Shown: piece after piece, positions 1 through 8,115 of the stretch | Layout of the letters: each line of letters opens with the position of its first letter | Numbering within the stretch: the stretch's first letter is position 1 | Source of the DNA: Achromobacter aegrifaciens | GTDB lineage: Bacteria > Pseudomonadota > Gammaproteobacteria > Burkholderiales > Burkholderiaceae_B | Reading direction: 5' to 3' | Assembly: GCF_902859735.1 (NCBI RefSeq) | Contig: NZ_CADIJY010000002.1 | Span: 620,001 to 684,000 of the forward strand | Length of the DNA: 64,000 nucleotides | Position numbers and translations under genes: made by a program | Notes under the pieces: generated by a model | What the model was told of the DNA's origin: nothing | What the model saw: the letters and a program-made list of their open reading frames with translations, nothing else | The model's database searches: none

Positions 1-659
1 CCATCACGCCCAACACCGTGGCATTTTTGGTGGAACCGATACAGGGCGAAGCCGGCGTGGTCCTGCCGCCTGCGGGCTATTTCGCTCGGGTCCGCCAGCG
101 CTGCACCGAACGCGGCATCACGCTGATCCTGGACGAGATCCAGACCGGCCTGGGCCGCACCGGCAAGCTGCTGGCCGAAGAGCACGAAGGCATCGAAGCC
201 GACGTCACCCTGATCGGCAAGGCGCTGTCGGGCGGCTTCTACCCCGTGTCGGCGGTGCTGTCCAACGCCGACGTGCTAGGCGTGTTCCAGCCCGGCCAGC
301 ACGGCAGCACCTTCGGCGGCAACCCGTTGGCCTGCGCCATCGCGCGCGCCGCGCTGCGCGTGCTGACCGAGGAAGGCATGATCGAAAACGCGGCCGCCAT
401 GGGCGCCTACTTCCTGGATCGCCTGCGCACCCTGCCCGGCCCCGTGCGCGAAGTGCGCGGTCGCGGCCTGATGCTGGCCGTGGAGCTGGAGCCCGATGCC
501 GGCGGCGCGCGCCTGTGGTGCGAACGCCTGCAGGCACGCGGGATGCTGGTCAAGGACACGCACGGCCACACGCTGCGCCTGTCGCCGCCCCTGATCGTGA
601 CGCGCGAGCAGATCGACTGGGCCTGCGATCAATTGAGCGCGGTACTATCCGCCACTTGA
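1..659 (+). CDS. rocD: Ornithine aminotransferase, 3' part (class III PLP enzyme)
   Basis: The reading frame is open from the window edge (codons in phase with base 3), so the 5' end lies outside. The visible 218 residues are the large-domain end and C-terminal domain of a class III aminotransferase: the [10 protein letters not shown] segment, the [11 protein letters not shown] segment that holds the PLP aspartate, and GKALSGG, whose lysine should form the internal aldimine. Ornithine aminotransferase moves the delta-amino group of ornithine to 2-oxoglutarate, giving glutamate semialdehyde. The stop overlaps the next start by one base (TGATG), and that next gene is an arginase, which supports ornithine over acetylornithine or GABA as substrate. 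Confidence 0.88.
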   Translation, partial: ITPNTVAFLVEPIQGEAGVVLPPAGYFARVRQRCTERGITLILDEIQTGLGRTGKLLAEEHEGIEADVTLIGKALSGGFYPVSAVLSNADVLGVFQPGQHGSTFGGNPLACAIARAALRVLTEEGMIENAAAMGAYFLDRLRTLPGPVREVRGRGLMLAVELEPDAGGARLWCERLQARGMLVKDTHGHTLRLSPPLIVTREQIDWACDQLSAVLSAT

Positions 660-1621
660 TGCACCCTACCGGAGTCCGCGACTTGCAGAACACCGCCAAC
701 CTGCCCCACCACATCACCCTGATCGGCGCGCCCACCGACATCGGCGCCGGCGCGCGCGGCGCGTCCATGGGGCCAGAAGCCCTGCGCGTGGCGGACCTGG
801 GCCCGGTCATCGAGGCCCAGGGCTTCCAGGTGACCGACCGCGGCAACCTCTACGGCCCCGCCAATCCCTGGCTGCCGCCTACGGACGGCTACCGCCACCT
901 GGACGAAGTCGCGGCATGGAACCGTGCAGTGCACGATGCCGTCTACGAGGAATTGAGCCAGGGCCGCTTGCCCATCCTGCTGGGCGGCGACCACTGCCTG
1001 GGCATAGGCTCGATCAGCGCGGTCGCGCGCCACTGCCGCGCAGCGGGCAAGAAGCTGCGCGTGCTGTGGCTGGACGCCCATGCCGACTTCAATACCAACG
1101 CGCTCACCCCCACGGGCAACATCCACGGCATGCCGGTGGCATGCCTGTGCGGTTACGGCCCGGCGCAGATCACGGGCCTGTCCGGCCAGACTCCCGACAT
1201 CGAGCCGGGCTGGGTGCGGCAGATCGGCATCCGTAGCGTGGACCAGGGCGAAAAACGCCTGGTGCATGAGGCCGGCCTGGAAGTCTTCGACATGCGCTAC
1301 CTCGACGAAATGGGCATGCGCGCCACCATGGAGGCGGCCTTGGCCGGGCTGGACGCCGACACGCACCTGCACGTGAGCTTCGACGTGGACTTCCTGGACC
1401 CGGAGATCGCCCCCGGCGTGGGCACCACCGTCCCCGGCGGCCCCACCTACCGCGAGGCCCAGCTATGCATGGAAATGATCGCCGATACCGGCCTCATGCG
1501 CTCGCTGGACGTGGTGGAACTGAACCCGGCCTTCGACGTGCGCAACAAGACCGCGGAACTGGCGGTGGACCTCATTGAAAGCCTGTTCGGCAAGTCGACC
1601 CTGATGCGCCGCGGTTCCTGA
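659..1621 (+). CDS. rocF: Arginase
   Basis: A 320-residue ureohydrolase that should hydrolyse arginine to ornithine and urea in the cytoplasm. The binuclear manganese site is visible: GGDH (H112), DAHADFN (D139, H141, D143) and SFDVDFLDP further on, followed by the GVGT segment typical of arginases. I chose the ATG at 659 because it overlaps the upstream stop as TGATG, implying translational coupling with the ornithine aminotransferase, and it gives a normal family length. The frame is open further upstream, but only inside the preceding gene. Agmatinase is the main alternative; the aminotransferase partner argues for arginase. Confidence 0.9.
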   Translation: MHPTGVRDLQNTANLPHHITLIGAPTDIGAGARGASMGPEALRVADLGPVIEAQGFQVTDRGNLYGPANPWLPPTDGYRHLDEVAAWNRAVHDAVYEELSQGRLPILLGGDHCLGIGSISAVARHCRAAGKKLRVLWLDAHADFNTNALTPTGNIHGMPVACLCGYGPAQITGLSGQTPDIEPGWVRQIGIRSVDQGEKRLVHEAGLEVFDMRYLDEMGMRATMEAALAGLDADTHLHVSFDVDFLDPEIAPGVGTTVPGGPTYREAQLCMEMIADTGLMRSLDVVELNPAFDVRNKTAELAVDLIESLFGKSTLMRRGS

Positions 1622-1637
1622 GCCGCTTGCGCGGCCC

Positions 1638-2378
1638 CTAAGCTTCCCGGCCGAGACGGATCGCTTCCGCCGTCTCGCTCAACAAGCGCAGGTTCTCTGC
1701 GCGCCTCTCGGCAACGCGCGACGTGGGTCCCGCCATGCACAGCGCGTACCATTCGCCGCCCAGATCCAGCGCCACCGCCAGCCCGGTCAGGTCCGCCACG
1801 CTTTCGCCGGCGTTCTCGGCCCAGCCCCTGGCCGCCGTCCGCTCGATTTCATCCAGCAGCGCCTGGCGCGTGAGCAGCGTGCGATCCGTATAGCGTTCGT
1901 ACCCGACATCCTCCAGGATGCTCTCGCGCTCGGCCGACCCCAGCCGCGCAAGAATCGCCTTGGCCACGGCGCTGGTATGCAAAGGCCGCCGCACCCCGGG
2001 TCGGGTCGCGTAGTGCACCGGATGCGTGGATTCCGCCATGTCCAGGAACAGCACCGCGCCGTCCTGGATCTTGCCCAGCATCACCGTTTCATTGGCCGCA
2101 TCGCGCAGCGCGGCAAGCTGCGGACGCACCCGTTCCATCCAGGGGTCGCCCGATTGGATCAGCCCGCACAAGGCGTGCAGCTTGGGCGTGGGGTAGTAAC
2201 CGGCGCGCCGCCGGACCTCGTACAGATAGCCCCGCGCCACCAGCGTACGCACCAGCGCCAGGCAGCTGGACATGGGCGCGCCCAGGCCTTGCGCCAGTTC
2301 GGTCAGCGGCATCGGCCGCCGCTCCTGGGCGAACAGTTCGATCAGTTCCAGCGTTCTTGCGACGAGCTTCACTTCCAT
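1638..2378 (-). CDS. IclR-family transcriptional regulator
   Basis: A 246-residue regulator with an N-terminal winged helix (about residues 1-65, LTELAQGLGAPMSSCLALVRTL) and a C-terminal IclR effector domain (FLDMAE, TSAVAKAILA, GLAVALDLGG). I start at the ATG at 2378, which places MEVKLVARTLELIELF at the N-terminus as in the family; a frame extension upstream is not needed. It is divergent from the binding-protein gene at 2610, with palindromes between them, so it probably controls that transport/dehydrogenase operon and itself. It converges with arginase, ending 17 bp from it. The ligand is unknown. Confidence 0.88.
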   Translation of the reverse strand: MEVKLVARTLELIELFAQERRPMPLTELAQGLGAPMSSCLALVRTLVARGYLYEVRRRAGYYPTPKLHALCGLIQSGDPWMERVRPQLAALRDAANETVMLGKIQDGAVLFLDMAESTHPVHYATRPGVRRPLHTSAVAKAILARLGSAERESILEDVGYERYTDRTLLTRQALLDEIERTAARGWAENAGESVADLTGLAVALDLGGEWYALCMAGPTSRVAERRAENLRLLSETAEAIRLGREA

Positions 2379-2470
2379 GCGTCTACCCCTCGCGCGGCAT
2401 TCCTCCAGCCGGCGCAAGCGCGCTTCGACTTGGGAAATCCACCATGTTGACTTTTCATATGTGCGAACCT

Positions 2471-2490
2471 AAATTCTTGCACAAGAATTT
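2471..2490. promoter_or_regulatory. 20-bp palindrome, candidate IclR operator
   Basis: AAATTCTTGCACAAGAATTT is a perfect 9-2-9 inverted repeat in the divergent gap between the IclR gene and the binding-protein gene. IclR-type regulators usually bind palindromes of this size in divergent promoters; that this one is the operator is inference. Confidence 0.5.
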
Positions 2491-2492
2491 TC

Positions 2493-2508
2493 TTTCACCA
2501 ATGTGAAA
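2493..2508. promoter_or_regulatory. Second inverted repeat in the IclR divergent promoter
   Basis: TTTCAC-CAAT-GTGAAA, a perfect 6-4-6 inverted repeat, lies directly beside the 20-bp palindrome. It could be a second regulator site or part of one composite operator. Confidence 0.35.
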
Positions 2509-2609
2509 TAATTTTCGGCCAGATGGAGAACTGGCGCCCCGCAAGCAGATACACAGCATCCCAACGAGACACCAATAATTCGGCCCTCATCGGGCCGGGA
2601 GGCAAGCAG

Positions 2610-3818
2610 ATGCGTATCAAACCCCTGTTGGCGGCGCTGGCCGCCTCGCTGGCCGCCTGCGCGGCCCAAGCCCAAACCGACGTGGTTCGCCTGGGCGTAT
2701 CCAACGACCGCTCCGGCATCTATTCCGACCTGGGCGGGCTGGGCTCCGAGATGGCCGTGCGCATGGCGGTCGAGGACTTCGGCGGCAAGGTCGCCGGCAA
2801 GACCGTCGAAGTCATAGGCGCCGACAACCAGAACAAGGCGGACGTGGCCTCGGCCCTGGTCCGCCGCTGGTTCGACACGCAAGGCCTGGTGGCCGTGGTG
2901 GACGGCGGCGCCAGCTCCGCGGGCCTGGCCGCCCAGGGCGTGGCGCGCGAAAAAGGCGGAACCGCCCTCATCAGCGGCGGCTTCGCCGGCGACTTCAGCG
3001 GCAAGCAGTGCAGCAATCTCAGCACGCAATGGGCGCCCGACACCTATGCCCTGGCCAATGCCGTGGTCAAGAGCGTGGTCGAAAGCGGCGGCAAGTCCTG
3101 GTACTTCATCACCACCGATTATGTCTTCGGCAAATCGCTGGAAGCCAACGCCTCGCGCTTCGTGGACAAGGCCGGCGGCAAGGTGCTGGGCAGCACGCGC
3201 CATCCCCTGGGCGCGCTGGATTTCGCTTCGTTCCTGGTGCAGGCGCAATCCTCCAAGGCCGACGTGGTGGGCCTGGCCAGCGCCGGCGGCGACCTGGTCA
3301 ACCTGATCAAGCAGGCCCAGGAGTTCGGGCTGACCGGGGGCAAGCAGCGCATGCTGACCTTCCTGACCTTCATCAACGACGTGCAGGCGATGGGCCTGCC
3401 CGTGGCCCAAGGGCTGACCTTCCCCACCGGTTTCTATTGGGACGCGGACGAAGACACCCGGGCCTGGACCCAGCGCTGGCAGAAAAAGATGGGCGTGACG
3501 CGCGCGCCTTCCATCGTGCAGGCCCTGAGCTACGTCGCCACCACCCATTACCTGCAAGCCGCCCAGGCCGCCGGCACCTTCGACGGCGCGACAGTCAACC
3601 AGAAGATGCGCGAGTTGCCCATCACCACCAAACTGATCAAGAATGCCCGGGTGCGCCCCGAAGACGGCCGCGTCATCATGGATCTGTATCTGGTCGAAGT
3701 GAAGAAGCCCGCCGAATCCAAGTACCCCGGCGACTTCTACCGCATCCTGTCCACGGTGCCGGGCGAAAAGGTCTTCGTGTCCCTGGCGGACAGTGAATGC
3801 CCGACCGTGAAGAAATAG
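2610..3818 (+). CDS. Orphan ABC transporter substrate-binding protein, branched-chain type
   Basis: A 402-residue periplasmic binding protein of the Leu/Ile/Val (Peripla_BP_6) class. A signal peptide covers about residues 1-22 (MRIKPLLAALAASLAACAAQAQ), and the first strand VRLGVSNDRSG follows. I chose the ATG at 2610 because GGGAGG precedes it by about 8 nt and the signal peptide begins there. No permease or ATPase is adjacent, so it must borrow membrane components or its partners lie elsewhere. Position between an IclR gene and an alcohol dehydrogenase suggests uptake of a small organic acid or aromatic compound rather than an amino acid; that is inference. Confidence 0.85.
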   Translation: MRIKPLLAALAASLAACAAQAQTDVVRLGVSNDRSGIYSDLGGLGSEMAVRMAVEDFGGKVAGKTVEVIGADNQNKADVASALVRRWFDTQGLVAVVDGGASSAGLAAQGVAREKGGTALISGGFAGDFSGKQCSNLSTQWAPDTYALANAVVKSVVESGGKSWYFITTDYVFGKSLEANASRFVDKAGGKVLGSTRHPLGALDFASFLVQAQSSKADVVGLASAGGDLVNLIKQAQEFGLTGGKQRMLTFLTFINDVQAMGLPVAQGLTFPTGFYWDADEDTRAWTQRWQKKMGVTRAPSIVQALSYVATTHYLQAAQAAGTFDGATVNQKMRELPITTKLIKNARVRPEDGRVIMDLYLVEVKKPAESKYPGDFYRILSTVPGEKVFVSLADSECPTVKK

Positions 3819-3879
3819 CCTTGCCACGCCGCGCCCGCCTCGCGGGCCGGCCGTAAAACCACCCAGGAGGAGACATCCC

Positions 3880-4938
3880 ATGAAGTGCTATTGCGTCGTG
3901 AACTTCCGCGAGCCCTTGCAGGAAATGAACCAGCCCACGCCCACGCCGCAAGGGTCGCAGGTGCTGCTGAAGGTGCGCGCGGCTGGCGTTTGCCACAGCG
4001 ATATCCACTTGTGGGAAGGCGGCTACGACCTGGGCCAGGGCCGCACGCTGTCGTTGAAGGACCGTGGCGTCTCGCTACCGCTCACCATGGGCCATGAAAC
4101 CGTGGGCGCCGTCGTCTCCGCCGGTCCCGATGCCCAGGGACTGTCGGCCGACCGCAACTACCTGGTGTACCCCTGGATCGGCTGCGGCAACTGCCCGCCT
4201 TGCCTGGCCGGCATGGAAAACCATTGCTCCGCGCCCGCCTGCCTGGGCGTGCACCGCGCCGGCGGTTACGCCGACCACATCCTGGTGCCGCACCCGCGCT
4301 ACCTGATCGACATCGGCGACCTCGATCCCGCGCAGATCGCGCCCTATGCCTGCTCGGGGCTCACCACCTACTCCGCGCTGAAGAAAATTGGCCCGGACAT
4401 CTACCGTTCGCACCCCGTTGTCATCTTCGGCGCGGGCGGCCTGGGCCTCATGAGCCTGACGCTGATCAAGGCCCTGGGCGGCGCCGGCGCCATCGTCGTC
4501 GACATCGACCCCGCCAAGCGCCAGGCCGCGCTGGAAGCCGGCGCGCTCGCCGCCATCGACGGCGCCGCGCCGGACGCCGCGCAGCAGATCATCAAGGCGG
4601 CCGGCGGCAAACCCGCGCAGGCCGCCATCGACCTGGTCGGCGCGCCCGCGACTACCTCGCTCGCCTTTGACTTCCTGACCAAGGGCGGCAAGCTGATCAT
4701 CGTGGGCCTGTTCGGCGGCGCATCGTCGTGGCCCATCGCGCTGATTCCCATGAAAGCCCTGTCCATCATCGGCAGCTACGTCGGCAACCTGACCGAACTG
4801 CAGGAACTGATGGAGCTGGTGCGGGCCGGCAAGGTGCCGCCCATGCCCGTGCACCGCCATGCGTTGGCCGAGGCCGACAGCGTGCTGGCATCGCTGCGGG
4901 CGGGCAAGGTCGTGGGCCGCGCGGTACTGACGGACTGA
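3880..4938 (+). CDS. Zinc-dependent alcohol dehydrogenase (MDR family)
   Basis: A 352-residue medium-chain dehydrogenase. The catalytic zinc ligands are C38 (GVCHSD) and H72-E73 (GHE), and the structural zinc cysteines are C102, C105, C108 and C116. The NAD(P)-binding fold shows as VVIFGAGGLGLM, with an acidic residue (VVDID) after the second strand that favours NAD. A strong AGGAGGA site precedes the ATG. It lies 61 bp downstream of the orphan binding protein and is probably cotranscribed, so it may oxidise or reduce the compound that protein delivers. The substrate cannot be read from sequence. Confidence 0.88.
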   Translation: MKCYCVVNFREPLQEMNQPTPTPQGSQVLLKVRAAGVCHSDIHLWEGGYDLGQGRTLSLKDRGVSLPLTMGHETVGAVVSAGPDAQGLSADRNYLVYPWIGCGNCPPCLAGMENHCSAPACLGVHRAGGYADHILVPHPRYLIDIGDLDPAQIAPYACSGLTTYSALKKIGPDIYRSHPVVIFGAGGLGLMSLTLIKALGGAGAIVVDIDPAKRQAALEAGALAAIDGAAPDAAQQIIKAAGGKPAQAAIDLVGAPATTSLAFDFLTKGGKLIIVGLFGGASSWPIALIPMKALSIIGSYVGNLTELQELMELVRAGKVPPMPVHRHALAEADSVLASLRAGKVVGRAVLTD

Positions 4939-4939
4939 A

Positions 4940-5455
4940 CTAGACGGGGCGCAGGCGCGGATCGTAGATGAAGCGTTCGCGCCGCACCACTACGATGTGC
5001 TCGGCGTCGGGGTGCGCCGGATTGATCAGGAAATTGCAGTCCGGCACGCCCCGGTAAGGCACGATGGCGCTGGGCAGTTCAAGCAGCGCCGACACGCCGG
5101 ACTGCACCCAGTTGTCGCCCACCGCCTGCGACGCTTCCGCGAAGGGCACGGCATCCCAGAACGGGTAGTCCTCGTGCAACTGCGTCAGGCTCAGCGCCTG
5201 GCGGGCTTCGTGTACGGCGCGCGGCACCGCCAGTTCGATCAGATAGCGGTTGGCCTGTTCGGACGCGCGGGCCGCAAAATGCACCACCGTTTCCAGCGCC
5301 GCCAGCGCCACGCTGGCCGAGGCATAGACCACCGCCGTGCCCGGGCTGTTGTAGCGCCCGCCCACGGCCGCGGCGCCCGCCCCGCTCAGGTCGTCGGCGC
5401 GGTATTTGCCTGCGGTAGTCCCGATGCGCCAGATCGAAACGCTGTCGTCCGTCAT
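4940..5455 (-). CDS. RES-domain toxin
   Basis: A 171-residue RES-family protein. Family-typical residues are R10 (SIWRIG), R34-Y35 in GGRYNSPG and E55 in ALAALETVVHF. Characterised RES toxins degrade NAD+ and are ADP-ribosyltransferase-like; applying that here rests on family membership. The start at 5455 overlaps the antitoxin stop by four bases (ATGA), so the pair is translationally coupled with antitoxin first. The stop lies one base from the stop of the convergent alcohol dehydrogenase. Confidence 0.88.
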   Translation of the reverse strand: MTDDSVSIWRIGTTAGKYRADDLSGAGAAAVGGRYNSPGTAVVYASASVALAALETVVHFAARASEQANRYLIELAVPRAVHEARQALSLTQLHEDYPFWDAVPFAEASQAVGDNWVQSGVSALLELPSAIVPYRGVPDCNFLINPAHPDAEHIVVVRRERFIYDPRLRPV

Positions 5456-5919
5456 GCGTAGACGCCCGCCGCGGCGCGCGCCAGCGTGTCCTCGACAATG
5501 CGGCTGCTGGCGTCGGAGGTCAGCAGCGACAGCGGCTTGACGTTGCCCAGGGCGGGCACTGGCGTGTTCAGCCAGGCGACGGCTTCTTCGTCGCTGCCCA
5601 GAACCTGGCGCGCCACCCGCGCCACCCGCGCGACGCGGGCCAGGCGGTCGGATTCGCCCAGCGGCAGCATCAGGCCTTCGCGGCTCCAGCGCGACAGCGA
5701 GGCCGCCTTGACCTCGGTGATGGCCATGATTTCCGACTTGGGCACTTGCAGGTAGTCGGCCGCGTCGTCGACCATCTGCGCAGGCAGGCCGCGGCGCACG
5801 TCGCGCGCCATGTCGACCAGGGGGCTGTCGACCAGGCTGCGGAACAACTGCTTGGCGCGCGCCGCCGCATGGCGGGACGGACGCTTGGCGGGACTTTTTT
5901 CGAGGGCGGCTACGCTCAT
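5452..5919 (-). CDS. Xre/MbcA/ParS-type antitoxin (DUF2384), partner of RES
   Basis: A 155-residue protein with an N-terminal region resembling the Xre-like helix-turn-helix of RES antitoxins (about residues 35-85) and the C-terminal toxin-binding domain (VLGSDEEAVAWLNTPVPALG, ending near residue 150), the hallmark of MbcA/ParS/Xre antitoxins. I start at the ATG at 5919; an in-frame extension to 6084 would run through the promoter palindrome and lacks family similarity. Residues around 95-103 read VARVARVAR, encoded by a 9-nt tandem repeat. The protein should neutralise the RES toxin and repress its own promoter, where an inverted repeat lies just upstream. Confidence 0.87.
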   Translation of the reverse strand: MSVAALEKSPAKRPSRHAAARAKQLFRSLVDSPLVDMARDVRRGLPAQMVDDAADYLQVPKSEIMAITEVKAASLSRWSREGLMLPLGESDRLARVARVARVARQVLGSDEEAVAWLNTPVPALGNVKPLSLLTSDASSRIVEDTLARAAAGVYA

Positions 5920-5968
5920 GGCCTGACTCCTGCAAGTCTGGGCGCCACGACTGCGGACGCACCAGAAA

Positions 5969-6001
5969 TTCCAAATTGAATTCATGATATCCCATTTGGA
6001 A
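5969..6001. promoter_or_regulatory. Inverted repeat upstream of the RES/Xre operon, candidate antitoxin operator
   Basis: TTCCAAAT (5969-5976) and ATTTGGAA (5994-6001) form a perfect 8-bp inverted repeat with a 17-bp AT-rich spacer, 50 bp upstream of the antitoxin start. The position and symmetry fit autoregulation by the HTH antitoxin. Confidence 0.5.
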
Positions 6002-6113
6002 AGATCATCACAAGATCCGTCCCCAACAATGCCATGCCTCCGGATAGGCGCGGGATTTGGGCATATCATAGGCGGCTGTAACACGATTGATCAGACACTT
6101 ATAAGGACTGGCG

Positions 6114-6491
6114 ATGACGGACCGGCAGCTGACGATACTTGCGGCGTTGAATCTCATGGTGGCGGTGGGCGCGGGGGCCTTTGGCGCCCACGGCCTCAAG
6201 CGCATGCTGACGCCGGAACTGCTGTCCGTCTGGCAGACCGGCGTGCTGTACCACCTGATCCACGCGCTGGGCCTGTTCGTCGTCGCGCTGCTGGGCGCCC
6301 GCTACGGTTCGTCCCTGCTTTCCGCGGCCGGCGTCGTGATGTTCGTCGGCATCGTGCTGTTCAGCGGCAGCCTGTATGTGCTGTCCCTGACGGGCACGCA
6401 TTGGCTGGGCGCCGTTACCCCCTTCGGCGGCGTCGCCTTCCTGGCGTCTTGGGGCATGGTCGCCCTGGCGGCCTATCGCGCCCAAGGCTGA
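6114..6491 (+). CDS. DUF423 (YgdD-type) small inner-membrane protein
   Basis: A 125-residue protein with four hydrophobic helices (about 5-22, 45-65, 70-90, 98-118). The conserved AVGAGAFGAHGLK stretch after the first helix and GGVAFLASWG near the C-terminus identify DUF423. AAGGA precedes the ATG by 6 nt. The biochemical role of the family is unknown. It may be cotranscribed with the EamA transporter that starts 58 bp downstream. Confidence 0.85.
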   Translation: MTDRQLTILAALNLMVAVGAGAFGAHGLKRMLTPELLSVWQTGVLYHLIHALGLFVVALLGARYGSSLLSAAGVVMFVGIVLFSGSLYVLSLTGTHWLGAVTPFGGVAFLASWGMVALAAYRAQG

Positions 6492-6549
6492 ATCCTCCCC
6501 CCTTCCTTTCCTTTCGGGCGGCCCGAACCGCCGCCCTCCCAGGCTGTAG

Positions 6550-7464
6550 ATGTCCACCTCTTCCGTACTTCCCGCCGCCCAGGCCCAATCCGCCGCAGCA
6601 GGCATCGCCTGCGTGGTGGGCGGCATTTTCTTCCTGACCTTGAGCGACGCCAACGCCAAATGGCTTGGCGCCAACTACAACCCGCTGCAGATCCTGTTCC
6701 TGCGGGCGCTCATCGCCCTGCCTTTCGTCGCCACGCTGGCGCTGTGGCTGGGCGGACGGCGAGTATTGCGCACCGCGCACCCTGGCCTGCACCTGACGCG
6801 CGGCGCCATCAACGTCGTGTCGGCCTATTGCTTTTATCTGGGCCTGCGCACGCTGCCGCTGGCCGAAGCCACCGCCATCGCCTTCGCCGCGCCGCTGTTC
6901 GTGACGGCGCTATCGGTGCTGGTCCTGAAAGAACGCGTGGACGGCAAGCGCTGGCTGGCCGTGCTGGCCGGGTTCGCCGGCGTGCTGATCGTGGTGCGGC
7001 CCGGGGCCGCAACGTTCCAGGCGGCCACCCTGCTTCCGCTGGTCACCGCCTTGCTTTATGGGGTGATGATGATCACGGCGCGCGGCATCAACCGCAACGA
7101 AGGCATGCTGACGACCACGCTCTACATCGTGCTGGGCCAGCTGGTCTGTAGCGCGGTCGCCCTGCCCTTGGTCTGGGAGCAGCCCGCGATGGAGGATCTG
7201 CCGTACTTCGGCGCCGTCGCCCTGTTCAGCACCCTGGGCCTGGCGCTGATCACCCAGGGATTCCGCATCGGTCCCGCCTCGGTGGTTGCGCCCTTCGACT
7301 ATACCGGGCTGATCTGGGCCACCATCCTGGGCTGGGTCTTCTGGCATGAGACCCCGGACGCCTATGCCTATCTGGGCGCGCTCTTCATCGCCGGCAGCGG
7401 CGTCTACATCGCCCTGCGTGAAGCACGGGCCAAGTCCAGGACCCGCAAACCAACCAAGGCTTGA
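6550..7464 (+). CDS. EamA/DMT-superfamily transporter
   Basis: A 304-residue inner-membrane protein with about ten transmembrane helices arranged as two EamA repeats. The first repeat includes LTLSDANAKWLG and FLRALIALPF; the second ends with DYTGLIWATILGWVFWHETPD, characteristic of drug/metabolite exporters with the S-adenosylmethionine-carrier-like pattern. The tail is basic (RAKSRTRKPTKA) and should be cytoplasmic. Substrate is unknown. It ends 7 bp from the convergent GST gene. Confidence 0.85.
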   Translation: MSTSSVLPAAQAQSAAAGIACVVGGIFFLTLSDANAKWLGANYNPLQILFLRALIALPFVATLALWLGGRRVLRTAHPGLHLTRGAINVVSAYCFYLGLRTLPLAEATAIAFAAPLFVTALSVLVLKERVDGKRWLAVLAGFAGVLIVVRPGAATFQAATLLPLVTALLYGVMMITARGINRNEGMLTTTLYIVLGQLVCSAVALPLVWEQPAMEDLPYFGAVALFSTLGLALITQGFRIGPASVVAPFDYTGLIWATILGWVFWHETPDAYAYLGALFIAGSGVYIALREARAKSRTRKPTKA

Positions 7465-7471
7465 CGCCCGG

Positions 7472-8110
7472 CTACTCCGTAGGCGGCGGAAAATGCCGTT
7501 GCAGCACGCGCGCCACATTGGGCTCCTGCGCCGCCTCGCGCGCCACAGCGGTCAGCGCCGGGCACTCGGACGCGAACCACGCCGGCCCGGGACGCCAATG
7601 CGTCATCACCGTGACGTACAGATCCAGCGCAGAAAAGCGCCGGCCCAACATGTGCGGGGCGCCAGCCTGGCGTTCCAGCTCCTGCCAGATATCCGTCCGC
7701 CGCGTATGCACGCGCTGCCTCAGCAGCTCGGCCGCGGGGCCTGCGGTGGTCCATTGCGGCGGGTCGTCGCCATAGGTGAACGTGGGATAGATAGCCGCCA
7801 CCAGCCGGATCAGCAGATTCAGAAACCGGGCCCGCTCAGGCTTGTCGGGCGCGGGCGCCAGGCCGGCCTGGGGCGCCACATCATTCAGATGCAGGATCAT
7901 GGCCGCGCTCTCGGTCATGATCTCGCCGTCCGGCAGGACCAGGGTAGGCACCTGCCCCAACGGGTTCAGTTGCAGCAGCCTGTCGCGCTCAGCGCCGGGC
8001 TTGAGGTACGGCAGGTCCGTCAAGGTGTGCGGCACGTTGGCCAGTACCAGCGCCATCTCGACGATGGCGGACCCGCAGCCGGCGGACCCGATCAGCTCAT
8101 ACGGTTTCAT
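7472..8110 (-). CDS. Glutathione S-transferase family protein
   Basis: A 212-residue protein with a thioredoxin-like N-terminal domain (YELIGSAGCGSAIVEMAL, then LNPLGQVPTLVLPDGEIMTESAAMILHL, the glutathione-binding VPTL/ES signature) and an alpha-helical C-terminal domain. It has SAGCGS where many GSTs carry the catalytic Ser/Cys. I chose the ATG at 8110, giving MKPYELIG; a GTG nine bases upstream is possible. It begins only 5 bp after the stop of the sugar dehydrogenase gene on the same strand, so the two are likely cotranscribed. Confidence 0.85.
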   Translation of the reverse strand: MKPYELIGSAGCGSAIVEMALVLANVPHTLTDLPYLKPGAERDRLLQLNPLGQVPTLVLPDGEIMTESAAMILHLNDVAPQAGLAPAPDKPERARFLNLLIRLVAAIYPTFTYGDDPPQWTTAGPAAELLRQRVHTRRTDIWQELERQAGAPHMLGRRFSALDLYVTVMTHWRPGPAWFASECPALTAVAREAAQEPNVARVLQRHFPPPTE

Positions 8111-8115
8111 GGCAT

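Noticed and set aside
2469-3881. A 470-codon minus-strand frame opposite the orphan binding protein
   Set aside because: Composition is that of an antisense shadow, and the plus-strand gene has a signal peptide, ribosome site and family motifs.
5920-6084. Upstream extension of the Xre antitoxin
   Set aside because: It would translate the AT-rich promoter with its inverted repeat, and antitoxins of this family start near the chosen ATG.
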